This document shows, piece after piece, positions 11,866 through 27,456 of a stretch of DNA of 64,000 nt. The first letter of the stretch is position 1. Every line of letters begins with the position of its first letter. The notes below the pieces were generated by a model. The model saw only the letters and a list, made by a program, of their open reading frames with translations, ran no database searches and was not told the origin of the DNA. Position numbers and translations under genes: made by a program. Origin of the DNA: Gordionus sp. m RMFG-2023 (Eukaryota > Nematomorpha > Gordioida > Chordodea > Parachordodidae); assembly GCF_954871325.1 (NCBI RefSeq), contig NC_088775.1:42323561-42387560 (forward strand), in the 5' to 3' direction.

Positions 11866-14800
11866 ACTGAAATTTTAATTTAACATGTATACAATATATA
11901 TTTTTACCAATTTGCTTCAAAAAGTTTCAAAAAAACTTAAAAATGACGATTATGACAATTGTCACTTTCCTATGGTACATCTTCGCTTAAATTTTATTTT
12001 AACATGTTTACAATCTATATTTTTACCCACTTGTGTTAAAAAATTCAAAAATTTTTAAAATGACGATTATGACAATTGTCACTTTTCTATGGTACATCTT
12101 CACTGAAATTTTAATATAGCATGTTTACAATAAATATTTTTACCAATTTGCTTCAAAAAATTTCAAAAAAACCTAAAAATGACGATTATGTCAATTGTCA
12201 CTTTTTATATGGTACATCTTCACTGAAATTTTAATATAACATGTTTACAATATATATTTTTACCAATTTGCTTTAAAAATTTTCAAAAAAACTTAAAAAT
12301 GACGATTATGACAATTGTCACTTTTCTATGATACATCTTCACTGAAATTTTAATATAGCATGTTTACAATAAATATTATTACCAATTTGCTTCAAAAAAT
12401 TTCAAAAAAAATTAAGAATGACGATTATGACAATTGTCATTTTTCTATGGTGCATCTTCATTGAAATTTTAATATAATCTGTTAGAATATATACTTTTAC
12501 CCATTTGCTTTAAAAAATTTCAAAAATGACGATTATGACAATTGTCACTTTTCTATAGTACAACTTCACTGAAATTTTGATTTAACATGTTTACAATATA
12601 TATTTTTATCCATTTGCTTCAAAAAATTTCAAAAAAACTTAAAAATGACGATTATGACAATTGTCACTTTTCTATGGTACATCTTCGCTTAAATTTTATT
12701 TTAACATGTTTACAATCTATATTTTTACCCTCTTGCATTAAAAAAATTCAAAAACCTTTAAAATGACGATTATGACAATTGTCACTTTTCTATGGTACAT
12801 CTTCACTGAAATTTTAATTTAACATGTTTACAATATATATTTTTACCAATTTGCTTCAAAAAGTTTCAAAAAAACTTAAAAATGACGATTATGACAATTG
12901 TCACTTTCCTATGGTACATCTTCGCTTAAATTTTATTTTAACATGTTTACAATCTATATTTTTACCCACTTGTGTTAAAAAATTCAAAAACTTTTAAAAT
13001 GACGATTATGACAATTGTCACTTTTCTATGGTACATCTTCACTGAAATTTTAATATAGCATGTTTACAATAAATATTTTTACCAATTTGCTTCAAAAAAT
13101 TTCAAAAAAACTTAAGAATGACGATTATGACAATTGTCATTTTTCTATGGTGCATCTTCATTGAAATTTTAATATAATCTGTTAGAATATATATTTTTAC
13201 CCATTTGCTTTAAAAAATTTCAAAAATGACGATTATGACAATTGTCAATTTTCTATAGTACAACTTCACTGAAATTTTGATTTAACATGTTTACAATATA
13301 TATTTTTATCCATTTGCTTCAAAAAATTTCAAAAAAACTTAAAAATGACAATTGTCACTTTTCTATGGTACATCTTCGCTTAAATTTTATTTTAACATGT
13401 TTACAATCTATATTTTTACCCTCTTGCATTAAAAAAATTCAAAAACTTTTAAATGACGATTATGACAATTGTCACTTTTCTATGGTACATCTTCACTTAA
13501 ATTTTATTTTAACATGTTTACAATCTATATTTTTACCCTCTTGCATTAAAAAAAATCAAAAACCTTTAAAATGACGATTATGACAATTGTCACTTTTCTA
13601 TGGTACATCTTCACTGAAATTTTAATTTAACATGTTTACAATATATATTTTTACCAATTTGCTTCAAAAAAGTTTCAAAAAAACTTAAAAATGACGATTA
13701 TGACAATTGTCACTTTCCTATGGTACATCTTCGCTAAAATTTTATTTTAACATGTTTACAATCTATATTTTTACCCACTTGTGTTAAAAAATTCAAAAAC
13801 TTTTAATATGACGATTATGACAATTGTCACTTTTCTATGGTACATCTTCACTGAAATTTTAATATAGCATGTTTACAATAAATATTTTTACCAATTTGCT
13901 TCAAAAAATTTCAAAAAAACTTAAGAATGACGATTATGACAATTGTCATTTTTCTATGGTACATCTTCGCTTAAATTTTATTTTAACATGTTTACAATCT
14001 ATATTTTTACCCTCTTGCATTAAAAAAATTCAAAAACTTTTAAAATGACGATTATGACAATTGTAACTTTTCTATGGTACATCTTCACTGAAATTTTAAT
14101 TTAACATGTTTACAATATATATTTTTACCAATTTGCTTCAAAAAGTTTCAAAAAAACTTAAAAATGACGATTATGACAATTGTCACTTTCCTATGTTACA
14201 TCTTCGCTTAAATTTTATTTTAACATGTTTACAATCTATATTTTTACCCACTTGTGTTAAAAATTTCAAAAAAACTTAAAAATGACGATTAAGACAATTG
14301 TCACTTTTCTATGGTACATCTTCACTGAAATTTTAATTTAACATGTTTACATTTTATATTTTTACCAATTTGCTTCAAAAAATTTCAAAAAAACCTAAAA
14401 ATGACGATTATGTCAATTGTCACTTTTTATATGGTACATCTTCACTGAAATTTTAATATAACATGTTTACAATATATATTTTTACCAATTTGCTTTAAAA
14501 ATTTTCAAAAAAACTTAAAAATGACGATTATGACAATTGTCACTTTTCTATGGTACATCTTCACTGAAATTTTAATTTAACATGTTTACATTATATATTT
14601 TTACCAATTTGCTTCAAAAAATTTCAAAAAAACCTAAAAATGACGGTTATGTCAATTGTCACTTTTTATATGGTACATCTTCACTGAAATTTTAATATAA
14701 CATGTTTACAATATATATTTTTACCAATTTGCTTTAAAAATTTTCAAAAAAACTTAAAAATGACGATTATGACAATTGTCACTTTTCTATGATACATCTT

Positions 14801-16542
14801 CACTGAAATTTTAATATAGCATGTTTACAATAAATATTATTACCAATTTGCTTCAAAAAATTTCAAAAAAACTTAAGAATGACGATTATGACAATTGTCA
14901 TTTTTCTATGGTGCATCTTCATTGAAATTTTAATATAATCTGTTAGAATATATACTTTTACCCATTTGCTTTAAAAAATTTCAAAAATGACGATTATGAC
15001 AATTGTCACTTTTCTATAGTACAACTTCACTGAAATTTTGATTTAACATGTTTACAATATATATTTTTATCCATTTGCTTCAAAAAATTTCAAAAAAACT
15101 TAAAAATGACGATTATGACAATTGTCACTTTTCTATGGTACATCTTCGCTTAAATTTTATTTTAACATGTTTACAATCTATATTTTTACCCTCTTGCATT
15201 AAAAAAATTCAAAAACCTTTAAAATGACGATTATGACAATTGTCACTTTTCTATGGTACATCTTCACTGAAATTTTAATTTAACATGTTTATAATATATA
15301 TTTTTACCAATTTGCTTCAAAAAGTTTCAAAAAAACTTAAAAATGACGATTATGACAATTGTCACTTTCCTATGGTACATCTTCGCTTAAATTTTATTTT
15401 AACATGTTTACAATCTATATTTTTACCCACTTGTGTTAAAAAATTCAAAAACTTTTCAAATGACGATTATGACAATTGTCACTTTTCTATGGTACATCTT
15501 CACTGAAATTTTAATATAGCATGTTTACAATAAATATTTTTACCAATTTGCTTCAAAAAATTTCAAAAAAACTTAAGAAAGACGATTATGACAATTGTCA
15601 TTTTTCTATGGTGCATCTTCATTGAAATTTTAATATAATCTGTTAGAATATATATTTTTACCCATTTGCTTTAAAAAATTTCAAAAATGACGATTATGAC
15701 AATTGTCACTTTTCTATAGTACAACTTCACTGAAATTTTGATTTAACATGTTTACAATATATATTTTTATCCATTTGCTTCAAAAAATTTCAAAAAAACT
15801 TAAAAATGACGATTATGACAATTGTCACCAATCTTTGGTACATCTTCGCTTAAATATTATTTTAACATGTTTACAATCTATATTTTTACCCTCTTGCATT
15901 AAAAAAATTCAAAAACTTTTAAAATGACGATTATGACAATTGTCACTTTTCTATGGTACATCTTCACTGAAATTTTAATTTAACATGTTTACAATATATA
16001 TTTTTACCAATTTGCTTCAAAAAGTTTCAAAAAAACTTAAAAATGACGATTATGACAATTGTCACTTTCCTATGGTACATCTTCGCTTAAATTTTATTTT
16101 AACATGTTTACAATCTATATTTTTACCCACTTGTGTTAAAAAATTCAAAAACTTTTAAAATGACGATTATGACAATTGTCACTTTTCTATGGTACATCTT
16201 CACTGAAATTTTAATTTAACATGTTTACAATATATATTTTTACCAATTTGCTTCAAAAAGTTTCAAAAAAACTTAAAAATGACGATTATGACAATTGTCA
16301 GTTTCCTATGGTACATCTTCGCTTAAATTTTATTTTAACATGTTTACAATCTATATTTTTACCCTCTTGCATTAAAAAAATTCAAAAACTTTTAAAATGA
16401 CGATTATGACAATTGTCACTTTTCTATGGTACATCTTCACTGAAATTTTAATTTAACATGTTTACAATATATATTTTTATCCATTTGCTTCAAAAAATTT
16501 CAAAAAAACTTAAAAATGACGATTATGACAATTGTCACTTTT

Positions 16543-19500
16543 CTATGGTACATCTTCGCTTAAATTTTATTTTAACATGTTTACAATCTATATTTTTACC
16601 CACTTGTATTAAAAATTTCAAAAAAACTTAAAAATGACGATTAAGACAATTGTCACTTTTCTATGGTACATCTTCACTGAAATTTTAATTTAACATGTTT
16701 ACATTATATATTTTTACCAATTTGCTTCAAAAAATTTCAAAAAAACCTAAAAATGACGATTATGTCAATTGTCACTTTTTATATGGTACATCTTCACTGA
16801 AATTTTAATATAACATGTTTACAATATATATTTTTACCAATTTGCTTTAAAAATTTTCAAAAAAACTTAAAAATGACGATTATGACAATTGTCACTTTTC
16901 TATGGTACATCTTCACTGAAATTTTAATTTAACCTGTTTACATTATATATTTTTACCAATTTGCTTCAAAAAATTTCAAAAAAACCTAAAAATGACGATT
17001 ATGTCAATTGTCACTTTTTATATGGTACATCTTCACTGAAATTTTAATATAACATGTTTACAATATATATTTTTACCAATTTGCTTTAAAAATTTTCAAA
17101 AAAACTTAAAAATGACGATTATGACAATTGTCACTTTTCTATGATACATCTTCACTGAAATTTTAATATAGCATGTTTACAATAAATATTATTACCAATT
17201 TGCTTCAAAAAATTTCAAAAAAACTTAAGAATGACGATTATGACAATTGTCATTTTTCTATGGTGCATCTTCATTGAAATTTTAATATAATCTGTTAGAA
17301 TATATACTTTTACCCATTTGCTTTAAAAAATTTCAAAAATGACGATTATGACAATTGTCACTTTTCTATAGTACAACTTCACTGAAATTTTGATTTAACA
17401 TGTTTACAATATATATTTTTATCCATTTGCTTCAAAAAATTTCAAAAAAACTTAAAAATGACGATTATGACAATTGTCACCTTTCTATGGTACATCTTCG
17501 CTTAAATATTATTTTAACATGTTTACAATCTATATTTTTACCCTCTTGCATTAAAAAAATTCAAAAACTTTTAAAATGACGATTATGACAATTGTCACTT
17601 TTCTATGGTACATCTTCACTGAAATTTTAATTTAACATGTATACAATATATATTTTTACCAATTTGTTTCAAAAAGTTTCAAAAAAACTTAAAAATGACG
17701 ATTATGACAATTGTCACTTTCCTATGGTACATCTTCGCTTAAATTTTATTTTAACATGTTTACAATCTATATTTTTACCCACTTGTGTTTAAAAATTCAA
17801 AAACTTTTAAAATGACGATTATGACAATTGTCACTTTTCTATGGTACATCTTCACTGAAATTTTAATTTAACATGTTTACAATATATATTTTTACCAATT
17901 TGCTTCAAAAAGTTTCAAAAAAACTTAAAAATGACGATTATGACAATTGTCACTTTCCTATGGTACATCTTCGCTTAAATTTTATTTTAACATGTTTACA
18001 ATCTATATTTTTACCCTCTTGCATTAAAAAAATTCAAAAACTTTTAAAATGACGATTATGACAATTGTCACTTTTCTATGGTACATCTTCACTGAAATTT
18101 TAATTTAACATGTTTACAATATATATTTTTATCCATTTGCTTCAAAAAATTTCAAAAAAACTTAAAAATGACGATTATGACAATTGTCACTTTTCTATGG
18201 TACATCTTCGCTTAAATTTTATTTTAACATGTTTACAATCTATATTTTTACCCTCTTGCATTAAAAAAATTCAAAAACTTTTAAAATGACGATTATGACA
18301 ATTGTAAATTTTCTATGGTACATCTTCACTGAAATTTTAATTTAACATGTTTACAATATATATTTTTACCAATTTGCTTCAAAAAGTTTCAAAAATACTT
18401 AAAAATGACGATTATGACAATTGTCACTTTCCTATGGTACATCTTCGCCTAAATTTTATTTTAACATGTTTACAATCTATATTTTTACCCACTTGTGTTA
18501 AAAAATTCAAAAACTTTTAAAATGACGATTATGACAATTGTCACTTTTCTATGGTACATCTTCACTGAAATTTTAATTTAACATGTTTACATTATATATT
18601 TTTACCGATTTGCTTCAAAAAATTTCAAAAAAACCTAAAAATGACGATTATGTCAATTGTCACTTTTTATATGGTACATCTTCACTGAAATTTTAATATA
18701 ACATGTTTACAATATATATTTTTACCAATTTGCTTTAAAAATTTTCAAAAAAACTTAAAAATGACGATTATGACAATTGTCACTTTTCTATGATACATCT
18801 TCACTGAAATTTTAATATAGCATGTTTACAATAAATATTATTACCAATTTGCTTCAAAAGATTTCAAAAAAACTTAAGAATGACGATTATGACAATTGTC
18901 ATTTTGGTGCATCTTCATTGAAATTTTAATATAATCTGTTAGAATATATACTTTTACCCATTTGCTTTAAAAAATTTCAAAAATGACGATTATGACAATT
19001 GTCACTTTTCTATAGTACAACTTCACTGAAATTTTGATTTAACATGTTTACAATATATATTTTTATCCATTTGCTTCAAAAAATTTCAAAAAAACTTAAA
19101 AATGACGATTATGACAATTGTCACTTTTCTATGGTACATCTTCGCTTAAATTTTATTTTAACATGTTTACAATCTATATTTTTACCCTCTTGCATTAAAA
19201 AAATTCAAAAACCTTTAAAATGACGATTATGACAATTGTCACTTTTCTATGGTACATCTTCACTGAAATTTTAATTTAACATGTTTACAATATATATTTT
19301 TACCAATTTGCTTCAAAAAGTTTCAAAAAAACTTAAAAATGACGATTATGACAATTGTCACTTTCCTATGGTACATCTTCGCTAAAATTTTATTTTAACA
19401 TGTTTACAATCTATATTTTTACCCACTTGTGTTAAAAAATTCAAAAACTTTTAATATGCGATTATGACAATTGTCACTTTTCTATGGTACATCTTCACTG

Positions 19501-22500
19501 AAATTTTAATATAGCATGTTTACAATAAATATTTTTACCAATTTGCTTCAAAAAATTTCAAAAAAACTTAAGAATGACGATTATGACAATTGTCATTTTT
19601 CTATGGTACATCTTCGCTTAAATTTTATTTTAACATGTTTACAATCTATATTTTTACCCTCTTGCATTAAAAAAATTCAAAAACTTTTAAAATGACGATT
19701 ATGACAATTGTAACTTTTCTATGGTACATCTTCACTGAAATTTTAATTTAACATGTTTACAATATATATTTTTACCAATTTGCTTCAAAAAGTTTCAAAA
19801 AAACTTAAAAATGACGATTATGACAATTGTCACTTTCCTATGGTACATCTTCGCCTAAATTTTATTTTAACATGTTTACAATCTATATTTTTACCCACTT
19901 GTGTTAAAATTCAAAAACTTTTAAAATGACGATTATGACAATTGTCACTTTTCTATGGTACATCTTAACTGAAATTTTAATTTAACATGTTTACAATATA
20001 TATTTTTACCAATTTGCTTCAAAAAGTTTCAAAAAAACTTAAAAATGACGATTATGACAATTGTCACTTTCCTATGTTACATCTTCGCTTAAATTTTATT
20101 TTAACATGTTTACAATCTATATTTTTACCCACTTGTGTTAAAAATTTCAAAAAAACTTAAAAATGACGATTAAGACAATTGTCACTTTTCTATGGTACAT
20201 CTTCACTGAAATTTTAATTTAACATGTTTACATTATATATTTTTACCAATTTGCTTCAAAAAATTTCAAAAAAACCTAAAAATGACGATTACGTCAATTG
20301 TCACTTTTTATATGGTACATCTTCACTGAAATTTTAATATAACATGTTTACAATATATATTTTTACCAATTTGCTTTAAAAATTTTCAAAAAAACTTAAA
20401 AATGACGATTATGACAATTGTCACTTTTCTATGGTACATCTTCACTGAAATTTTAATTTAACATGTTTACATTATATATTTTTACCGATTTGCTTCAAAA
20501 AATTTCAAAAAAACCTAAAAATGACGATTATGTCAATTGTCACTTTTTATATGGTACATCTTCACTGAAATTTTAATATAACATGTTTACAATATATATT
20601 TTTACCAATTTGCTTTAAAAATTTTCAAAAAAACTTAAAAATGACGATTATGACAATTGTCACTTTTCTATGATACATCTTCACTGAAATTTTAATATAG
20701 CATGTTTACAATAAATATTATTACCAATTTGCTTCAAAAGATTTCAAAAAAACTTAAGAATGACGATTATGACAATTGTCATTTTTCTATGGTGCATCTT
20801 CATTGAAATTTTAATATAATCTGTTAGAATATATACTTTTACCCATTTGCTTTAAAAAATTTCAAAAATGACGATTATGACAATTGTCACTTTTCTATAG
20901 TACAACTTCACTGAAATTTTGATTTAACATGTTTACAATATATATTTTTATCCAATTGCTTCAAAAAATTTCAAAAAAACTTAAAAATGACGATTATGAC
21001 AATTGTCACTTTTCTATGGTACATCTTCGCTTAAATTTTATTTTAACATGTTTACAATCTATATTTTTACCCTCTTGCATTAAAAAAATTCAAAAACCTT
21101 TAAAATGACGATTATGACAATTGTCACTTTTCTATGGTACATCTTCACTGAAATTTTAATTTAACATGTTTACAATATATATTTTTACCAATTTGCTTCA
21201 AAAAGTTTCAAAAAAACTTAAAAATGACGATTATGACAATTGTCACTTTCCTATGGTACATCTTCACTTAAATTTTATTTTAACATGTTTACAATCTATA
21301 TTTTTACCCACTTGTGTTTAAAAATTCAAAAACTTTTAAAATGACGATTATGACAATTTTCACTTTTCTATGGTACATCTTCACTGAAATTTTAATATAG
21401 CATGTTTACAATAAATATTTTTACCAATTTGCTTCAAAAAATTTCAAAACTTAAGAAAGACGATTATGACAATTGTCATTTTTCTATGGTGCATCTTCAT
21501 TGAAATTTTAATATAATCTGTTAGAATATATATTTTTACCCATTTGCTTTAAAAAATTTCAAAAATGACGATTATGACAATTGTCACTTTTCTATAGTAC
21601 AACTTCACTGAAATTTTGATTTAACATGTTTACAATATATATTTTTATCCATTTGCTTCAAAAAATTTCAAAAAAACTTAAAAATGACGATTATGACAAT
21701 TGTCACCTTTCTATGGTACATCTTCGCTTAAATATTATTTTAACATGTTTACAATCTATATTTTTACCCTCTTGCATTAAAAAAATTCAAAAACTTTTAA
21801 AATGACGATTATGACAATTGTCACTTTTCTATGGTACATCTTCACTGAAATTTTAATTTAACATGTTTACAATATATATTTTTACCAATTTGCTTCAAAA
21901 AGTTTCAAAAAAACTTAAAAATGACGATTATGACAATTGTCACTTTCCTATGGTACATCTTCGCTTAAATTTTATTTTAACATGTTTACAATCTATATTT
22001 TTACCCACTTGTGTTAATAAATTCAAAAACTTTTAAAATGACGATTATGACAATTGTCACTTTTCTATGGTACATCTTCACTGAAATTTTAATATAGCAT
22101 GTTTACAATAAATATTTTTACCAATTTGCTACAAAAAATTTCAAAAAAACTTAAGAAAGACGATTATGACAATTGTCATTTTTCTATGGTGCATCTTCAT
22201 TGAAATTTTAATATAATCTGTTAGAATATATATTTTTACCCATTTGCTTTAAAAAATTTCAAAAATGACGATTATGACAATTGTCACTTTTCTATAGTAC
22301 AACTTCACTGAAATTTTGATTTAACATGTTTACAATATATATTTTTATCCATTTGCTTCAAAAAATTTCAAAAAAACTTAAAAATGACGATTATGACAAT
22401 TGTCACCTTTCTATGGTACATCTTCGCTTAAATATTATTTTAACATGTTTACAATCTATATTTTTACCCTCTTGCATTAAAAAAATTCAAAAACTTTTAA

Positions 22501-25500
22501 AATGACGATTATGACAATTGTCACTTTTCTATGGTACATCTTCACTGAAATTTTAATTTAACATGTTTACAATATATATTTTTACCAATTTGCTTCAAAA
22601 AGTTTCAAAAAAACTTAAAAATGACGATTATGACAATTGTCACTTTCCTATGGTACATCTTCGCTTAAATTTTATTTTAACATGTTTACAATCTATATTT
22701 TTACCCACTTGTGTTAAAAAATTCAAAAACTTTTAAAATGACGATTATGACAATTGTCACTTTTCTATGGTACATCTTCACTGAAATTTTAATTTAACAT
22801 GTATACAATATATATTTTTACCAATTTGCTTCAAAAAGTTTCAAAAAAACTTAAAAATGACGATTATGACAATTGTCACTTTCCTATGGTACATCTTCGC
22901 TTAAATTTTATTTTAACATGTTTACAATCTATATTTTTACCCACTTGTGTTAAAAAATTCAAAAATTTTTAAAATGACGATTATGACAATTGTCACTTTT
23001 CTATGGTACATCTTCACTGAAATTTTAATATAGCATGTTTACAATAAATATTTTTACCAATTTGCTTCAAAAAATTTCAAAAAAACCTAAAAATGACGAT
23101 TATGTCAATTGTCACTTTTTATATGGTACATCTTCACTGAAATTTTAATATAACATGTTTACAATATATATTTTTACCAATTTGCTTTAAAAATTTTCAA
23201 AAAAACTTAAAAATGACGATTATGACAATTGTCACTTTTCTATGATACATCTTCACTGAAATTTTAATATAGCATGTTTACAATAAATATTATTACCAAT
23301 TTGCTTCAAAAAATTTCAAAAAAAATTAAGAATGACGATTATGACAATTGTCATTTTTCTATGGTGCATCTTCATTGAAATTTTAATATAATCTGTTAGA
23401 ATATATACTTTTACCCATTTGCTTTAAAAAATTTCAAAAATGACGATTATGACAATTGTCACTTTTCTATAGTACAACTTCACTGAAATTTTGATTTAAC
23501 ATGTTTACAATATATATTTTTATCCATTTGCTTCAAAAAATTTCAAAAAAACTTAAAAATGACGATTATGACAATTGTCACTTTTCTATGGTACATCTTC
23601 GCTTAAATTTTATTTTAACATGTTTACAATCTATATTTTTACCCTCTTGCATTAAAAAAATTCAAAAACCTTTAAAATGACGATTATGACAATTGTCACT
23701 TTTCTATGGTACATCTTCACTGAAATTTTAATTTAACATGTTTACAATATATATTTTTACCAATTTGCTTCAAAAAGTTTCAAAAAAACTTAAAAATGAC
23801 GATTATGACAATTGTCACTTTCCTATGGTACATCTTCGCTTAAATTTTATTTTAACATGTTTACAATCTATATTTTTACCCACTTGTGTTAAAAAATTCA
23901 AAAACTTTTAAAATGACGATTATGACAATTGTCACTTTTCTATGGTACATCTTCACTGAAATTTTAATATAGCATGTTTACAATAAATATTTTTACCAAT
24001 TTGCTTCAAAAAATTTCAAAAAAACTTAAGAATGACGATTATGACAATTGTCATTTTTCTATGGTGCATCTTCATTGAAATTTTAATATAATCTGTTAGA
24101 ATATATATTTTTACCCATTTGCTTTAAAAAATTTCAAAAATGACGATTATGACAATTGTCAATTTTCTATAGTACAACTTCACTGAAATTTTGATTTAAC
24201 ATGTTTACAATATATATTTTTATCCATTTGCTTCAAAAAATTTCAAAAAAACTTAAAAATGACAATTGTCACTTTTCTATGGTACATCTTCGCTTAAATT
24301 TTATTTTAACATGTTTACAATCTATATTTTTACCCTCTTGCATTAAAAAAATTCAAAAACTTTTAAATGACGATTATGACAATTGTCACTTTTCTATGGT
24401 ACATCTTCACTTAAATTTTATTTTAACATGTTTACAATCTATATTTTTACCCTCTTGCATTAAAAAAATTCAAAAACCTTTAAAATGACGATTATGACAA
24501 TTGTCACTTTTCTATGGTACATCTTCACTGAAATTTTAATTTAACATGTTTACAATATATATTTTTACCAATTTGCTTCAAAAAAGTTTCAAAAAAACTT
24601 AAAAATGACGATTATGACAATTGTCACTTTCCTATGGTACATCTTCGCTAAAATTTTATTTTAACATGTTTACAATCTATATTTTTACCCACTTGTGTTA
24701 AAAAATTCAAAAACTTTTAATATGACGATTATGACAATTGTCACTTTTCTATGGTACATCTTCACTGAAATTTTAATATAGCATGTTTACAATAAATATT
24801 TTTACCAATTTGCTTCAAAAAATTTCAAAAAAACTTAAGAATGACGATTATGACAATTGTCATTTTTCTATGGTACATCTTCGCTTAAATTTTATTTTAA
24901 CATGTTTACAATCTATATTTTTACCCTCTTGCATTAAAAAAATTCAAAAACTTTTAAAATGACGATTATGACAATTGTAACTTTTCTATGGTACATCTTC
25001 ACTGAAATTTTAATTTAACATGTTTACAATATATATTTTTACCAATTTGCTTCAAAAAGTTTCAAAAAAACTTAAAAATGACGATTATGACAATTGTCAC
25101 TTTCCTATGTTACATCTTCGCTTAAATTTTATTTTAACATGTTTACAATCTATATTTTTACCCACTTGTGTTAAAAATTTCAAAAAAACTTAAAAATGAC
25201 GATTAAGACAATTGTCACTTTTCTATGGTACATCTTCACTGAAATTTTAATTTAACATGTTTACATTTTATATTTTTACCAATTTGCTTCAAAAAATTTC
25301 AAAAAAACCTAAAAATGACGATTATGTCAATTGTCACTTTTTATATGGTACATCTTCACTGAAATTTTAATATAACATGTTTACAATATATATTTTTACC
25401 AATTTGCTTTAAAAATTTTCAAAAAAACTTAAAAATGACGATTATGACAATTGTCACTTTTCTATGGTACATCTTCACTGAAATTTTAATTTAACATGTT

Positions 25501-27456
25501 TACATTATATATTTTTACCAATTTGCTTCAAAAAATTTCAAAAAAACCTAAAAATGACGGTTATGTCAATTGTCACTTTTTATATGGTACATCTTCACTG
25601 AAATTTTAATATAACATGTTTACAATATATATTTTTACCAATTTGCTTTAAAAATTTTCAAAAAAACTTAAAAATGACGATTATGACAATTGTCACTTTT
25701 CTATGATACATCTTCACTGAAATTTTAATATAGCATGTTTACAATAAATATTATTACCAATTTGCTTCAAAAAATTTCAAAAAAACTTAAGAATGACGAT
25801 TATGACAATTGTCATTTTTCTATGGTGCATCTTCATTGAAATTTTAATATAATCTGTTAGAATATATACTTTTACCCATTTGCTTTAAAAAATTTCAAAA
25901 ATGACGATTATGACAATTGTCACTTTTCTATAGTACAACTTCACTGAAATTTTGATTTAACATGTTTACAATATATATTTTTATCCATTTGCTTCAAAAA
26001 ATTTCAAAAAAACTTAAAAATGACGATTATGACAATTGTCACTTTTCTATGGTACATCTTCGCTTAAATTTTATTTTAACATGTTTACAATCTATATTTT
26101 TACCCTCTTGCATTAAAAAAATTCAAAAACCTTTAAAATGACGATTATGACAATTGTCACTTTTCTATGGTACATCTTCACTGAAATTTTAATTTAACAT
26201 GTTTATAATATATATTTTTACCAATTTGCTTCAAAAAGTTTCAAAAAAACTTAAAAATGACGATTATGACAATTGTCACTTTCCTATGGTACATCTTCGC
26301 TTAAATTTTATTTTAACATGTTTACAATCTATATTTTTACCCACTTGTGTTAAAAAATTCAAAAACTTTTCAAATGACGATTATGACAATTGTCACTTTT
26401 CTATGGTACATCTTCACTGAAATTTTAATATAGCATGTTTACAATAAATATTTTTACCAATTTGCTTCAAAAAATTTCAAAAAAACTTAAGAAAGACGAT
26501 TATGACAATTGTCATTTTTCTATGGTGCATCTTCATTGAAATTTTAATATAATCTGTTAGAATATATATTTTTACCCATTTGCTTTAAAAAATTTCAAAA
26601 ATGACGATTATGACAATTGTCACTTTTCTATAGTACAACTTCACTGAAATTTTGATTTAACATGTTTACAATATATATTTTTATCCATTTGCTTCAAAAA
26701 ATTTCAAAAAAACTTAAAAATGACGATTATGACAATTGTCACCAATCTTTGGTACATCTTCGCTTAAATATTATTTTAACATGTTTACAATCTATATTTT
26801 TACCCTCTTGCATTAAAAAAATTCAAAAACTTTTAAAATGACGATTATGACAATTGTCACTTTTCTATGGTACATCTTCACTGAAATTTTAATTTAACAT
26901 GTTTACAATATATATTTTTACCAATTTGCTTCAAAAAGTTTCAAAAAAACTTAAAAATGACGATTATGACAATTGTCACTTTCCTATGGTACATCTTCGC
27001 TTAAATTTTATTTTAACATGTTTACAATCTATATTTTTACCCACTTGTGTTAAAAAATTCAAAAACTTTTAAAATGACGATTATGACAATTGTCACTTTT
27101 CTATGGTACATCTTCACTGAAATTTTAATTTAACATGTTTACAATATATATTTTTACCAATTTGCTTCAAAAAGTTTCAAAAAAACTTAAAAATGACGAT
27201 TATGACAATTGTCAGTTTCCTATGGTACATCTTCGCTTAAATTTTATTTTAACATGTTTACAATCTATATTTTTACCCTCTTGCATTAAAAAAATTCAAA
27301 AACTTTTAAAATGACGATTATGACAATTGTCACTTTTCTATGGTACATCTTCACTGAAATTTTAATTTAACATGTTTACAATATATATTTTTATCCATTT
27401 GCTTCAAAAAATTTCAAAAAAACTTAAAAATGACGATTATGACAATTGTCACTTTT
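16543..27456 (+). repeat. 10,914-bp higher-order segment, copy 2
   Basis: Directly abuts copy 1 in the same orientation and monomer phase. Homology continues to 27,515 and stops at 27,516, where copy 1 reads TACCCACTTG and this copy TACCCTCTTG. About 59 bp of identical B-monomer sequence is shared by the left edge, the middle junction and the right edge. That is the signature of in-register unequal exchange between B monomers. The very low divergence implies a recent event, or one kept uniform by conversion. A long-read assembly duplication is the alternative. Confidence 0.92.
21383..22779 (+). repeat. 700-bp six-mer tandem pair within the second 10.9-kb copy
   Basis: Counterpart of 10,469-11,865, displaced by exactly 10,914 bp. 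C monomers start at 21,499 and 22,199. The pair therefore predates the 10.9-kb duplication. Confidence 0.82.

Larger units (their letters stand above)
5629..16542 (+). repeat. 10,914-bp higher-order segment, copy 1
   Basis: Every marker tested here recurs exactly 10,914 bp later. Examples are AACCTGTTTACATT (about 6,016 and 16,930), GTCATTTTGGTGC (7,984), ATTACGTCAATTG (9,372), GACGGTTATG (about 14,644), TTATAATATAT (about 15,290), CTTTTCAAATGACG (about 15,466), CACCAATCTTTGG (15,827) and GTCAGTTTCC (16,299). The constant offset means no net length change. I noticed three base differences: 10,445 G versus T, 11,016 G versus A, and 13,555 A versus T. The left limit is set by a mismatch at 5,628; the true exchange point is anywhere in 5,629-5,688. 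The segment contains nine C monomers and several E/F blocks. Confidence 0.92.
1..26690. repeat. Left domain: mixed monomer classes A-F
   Basis: In this part the A/B dimer alternation is often broken by four divergent classes. C is 108 bp and has TCTGTTAGAATATATA. D has TATAGCATG, ACAATAAATAT and CTTAAGAA. E has ATGTCAATTG and TTTTTATATGG. F has TATAACATG and GCTTTAAAAATTTTC. These form recurrent strings such as F-E-F-D-D-C-A-B. I count 21 C monomers, the first starting at 710 and the last near 26,534, and none to the right of that. There is no gene in the stretch; all short open frames lie within monomers. The diversity suggests a less homogenised, probably older part of the array, which is inference. 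Confidence 0.85.

Noticed and set aside
13287-15506. Open frames of 95 codons (13,287-13,574) and 73 codons (15,285-15,506)
   Set aside because: Both recur 10,914 bp later only because the whole segment is duplicated. The longer one is open because of a 9-bp loss and a 1-bp loss in neighbouring monomers, not because of selection on a protein.
24201-26420. Open frames of 95 codons (24,201-24,488) and 73 codons (26,199-26,420)
   Set aside because: Second-copy counterparts of the frames at 13.3 and 15.3 kb. The one residue change (N to I) follows from the base difference at 13,555/24,469.
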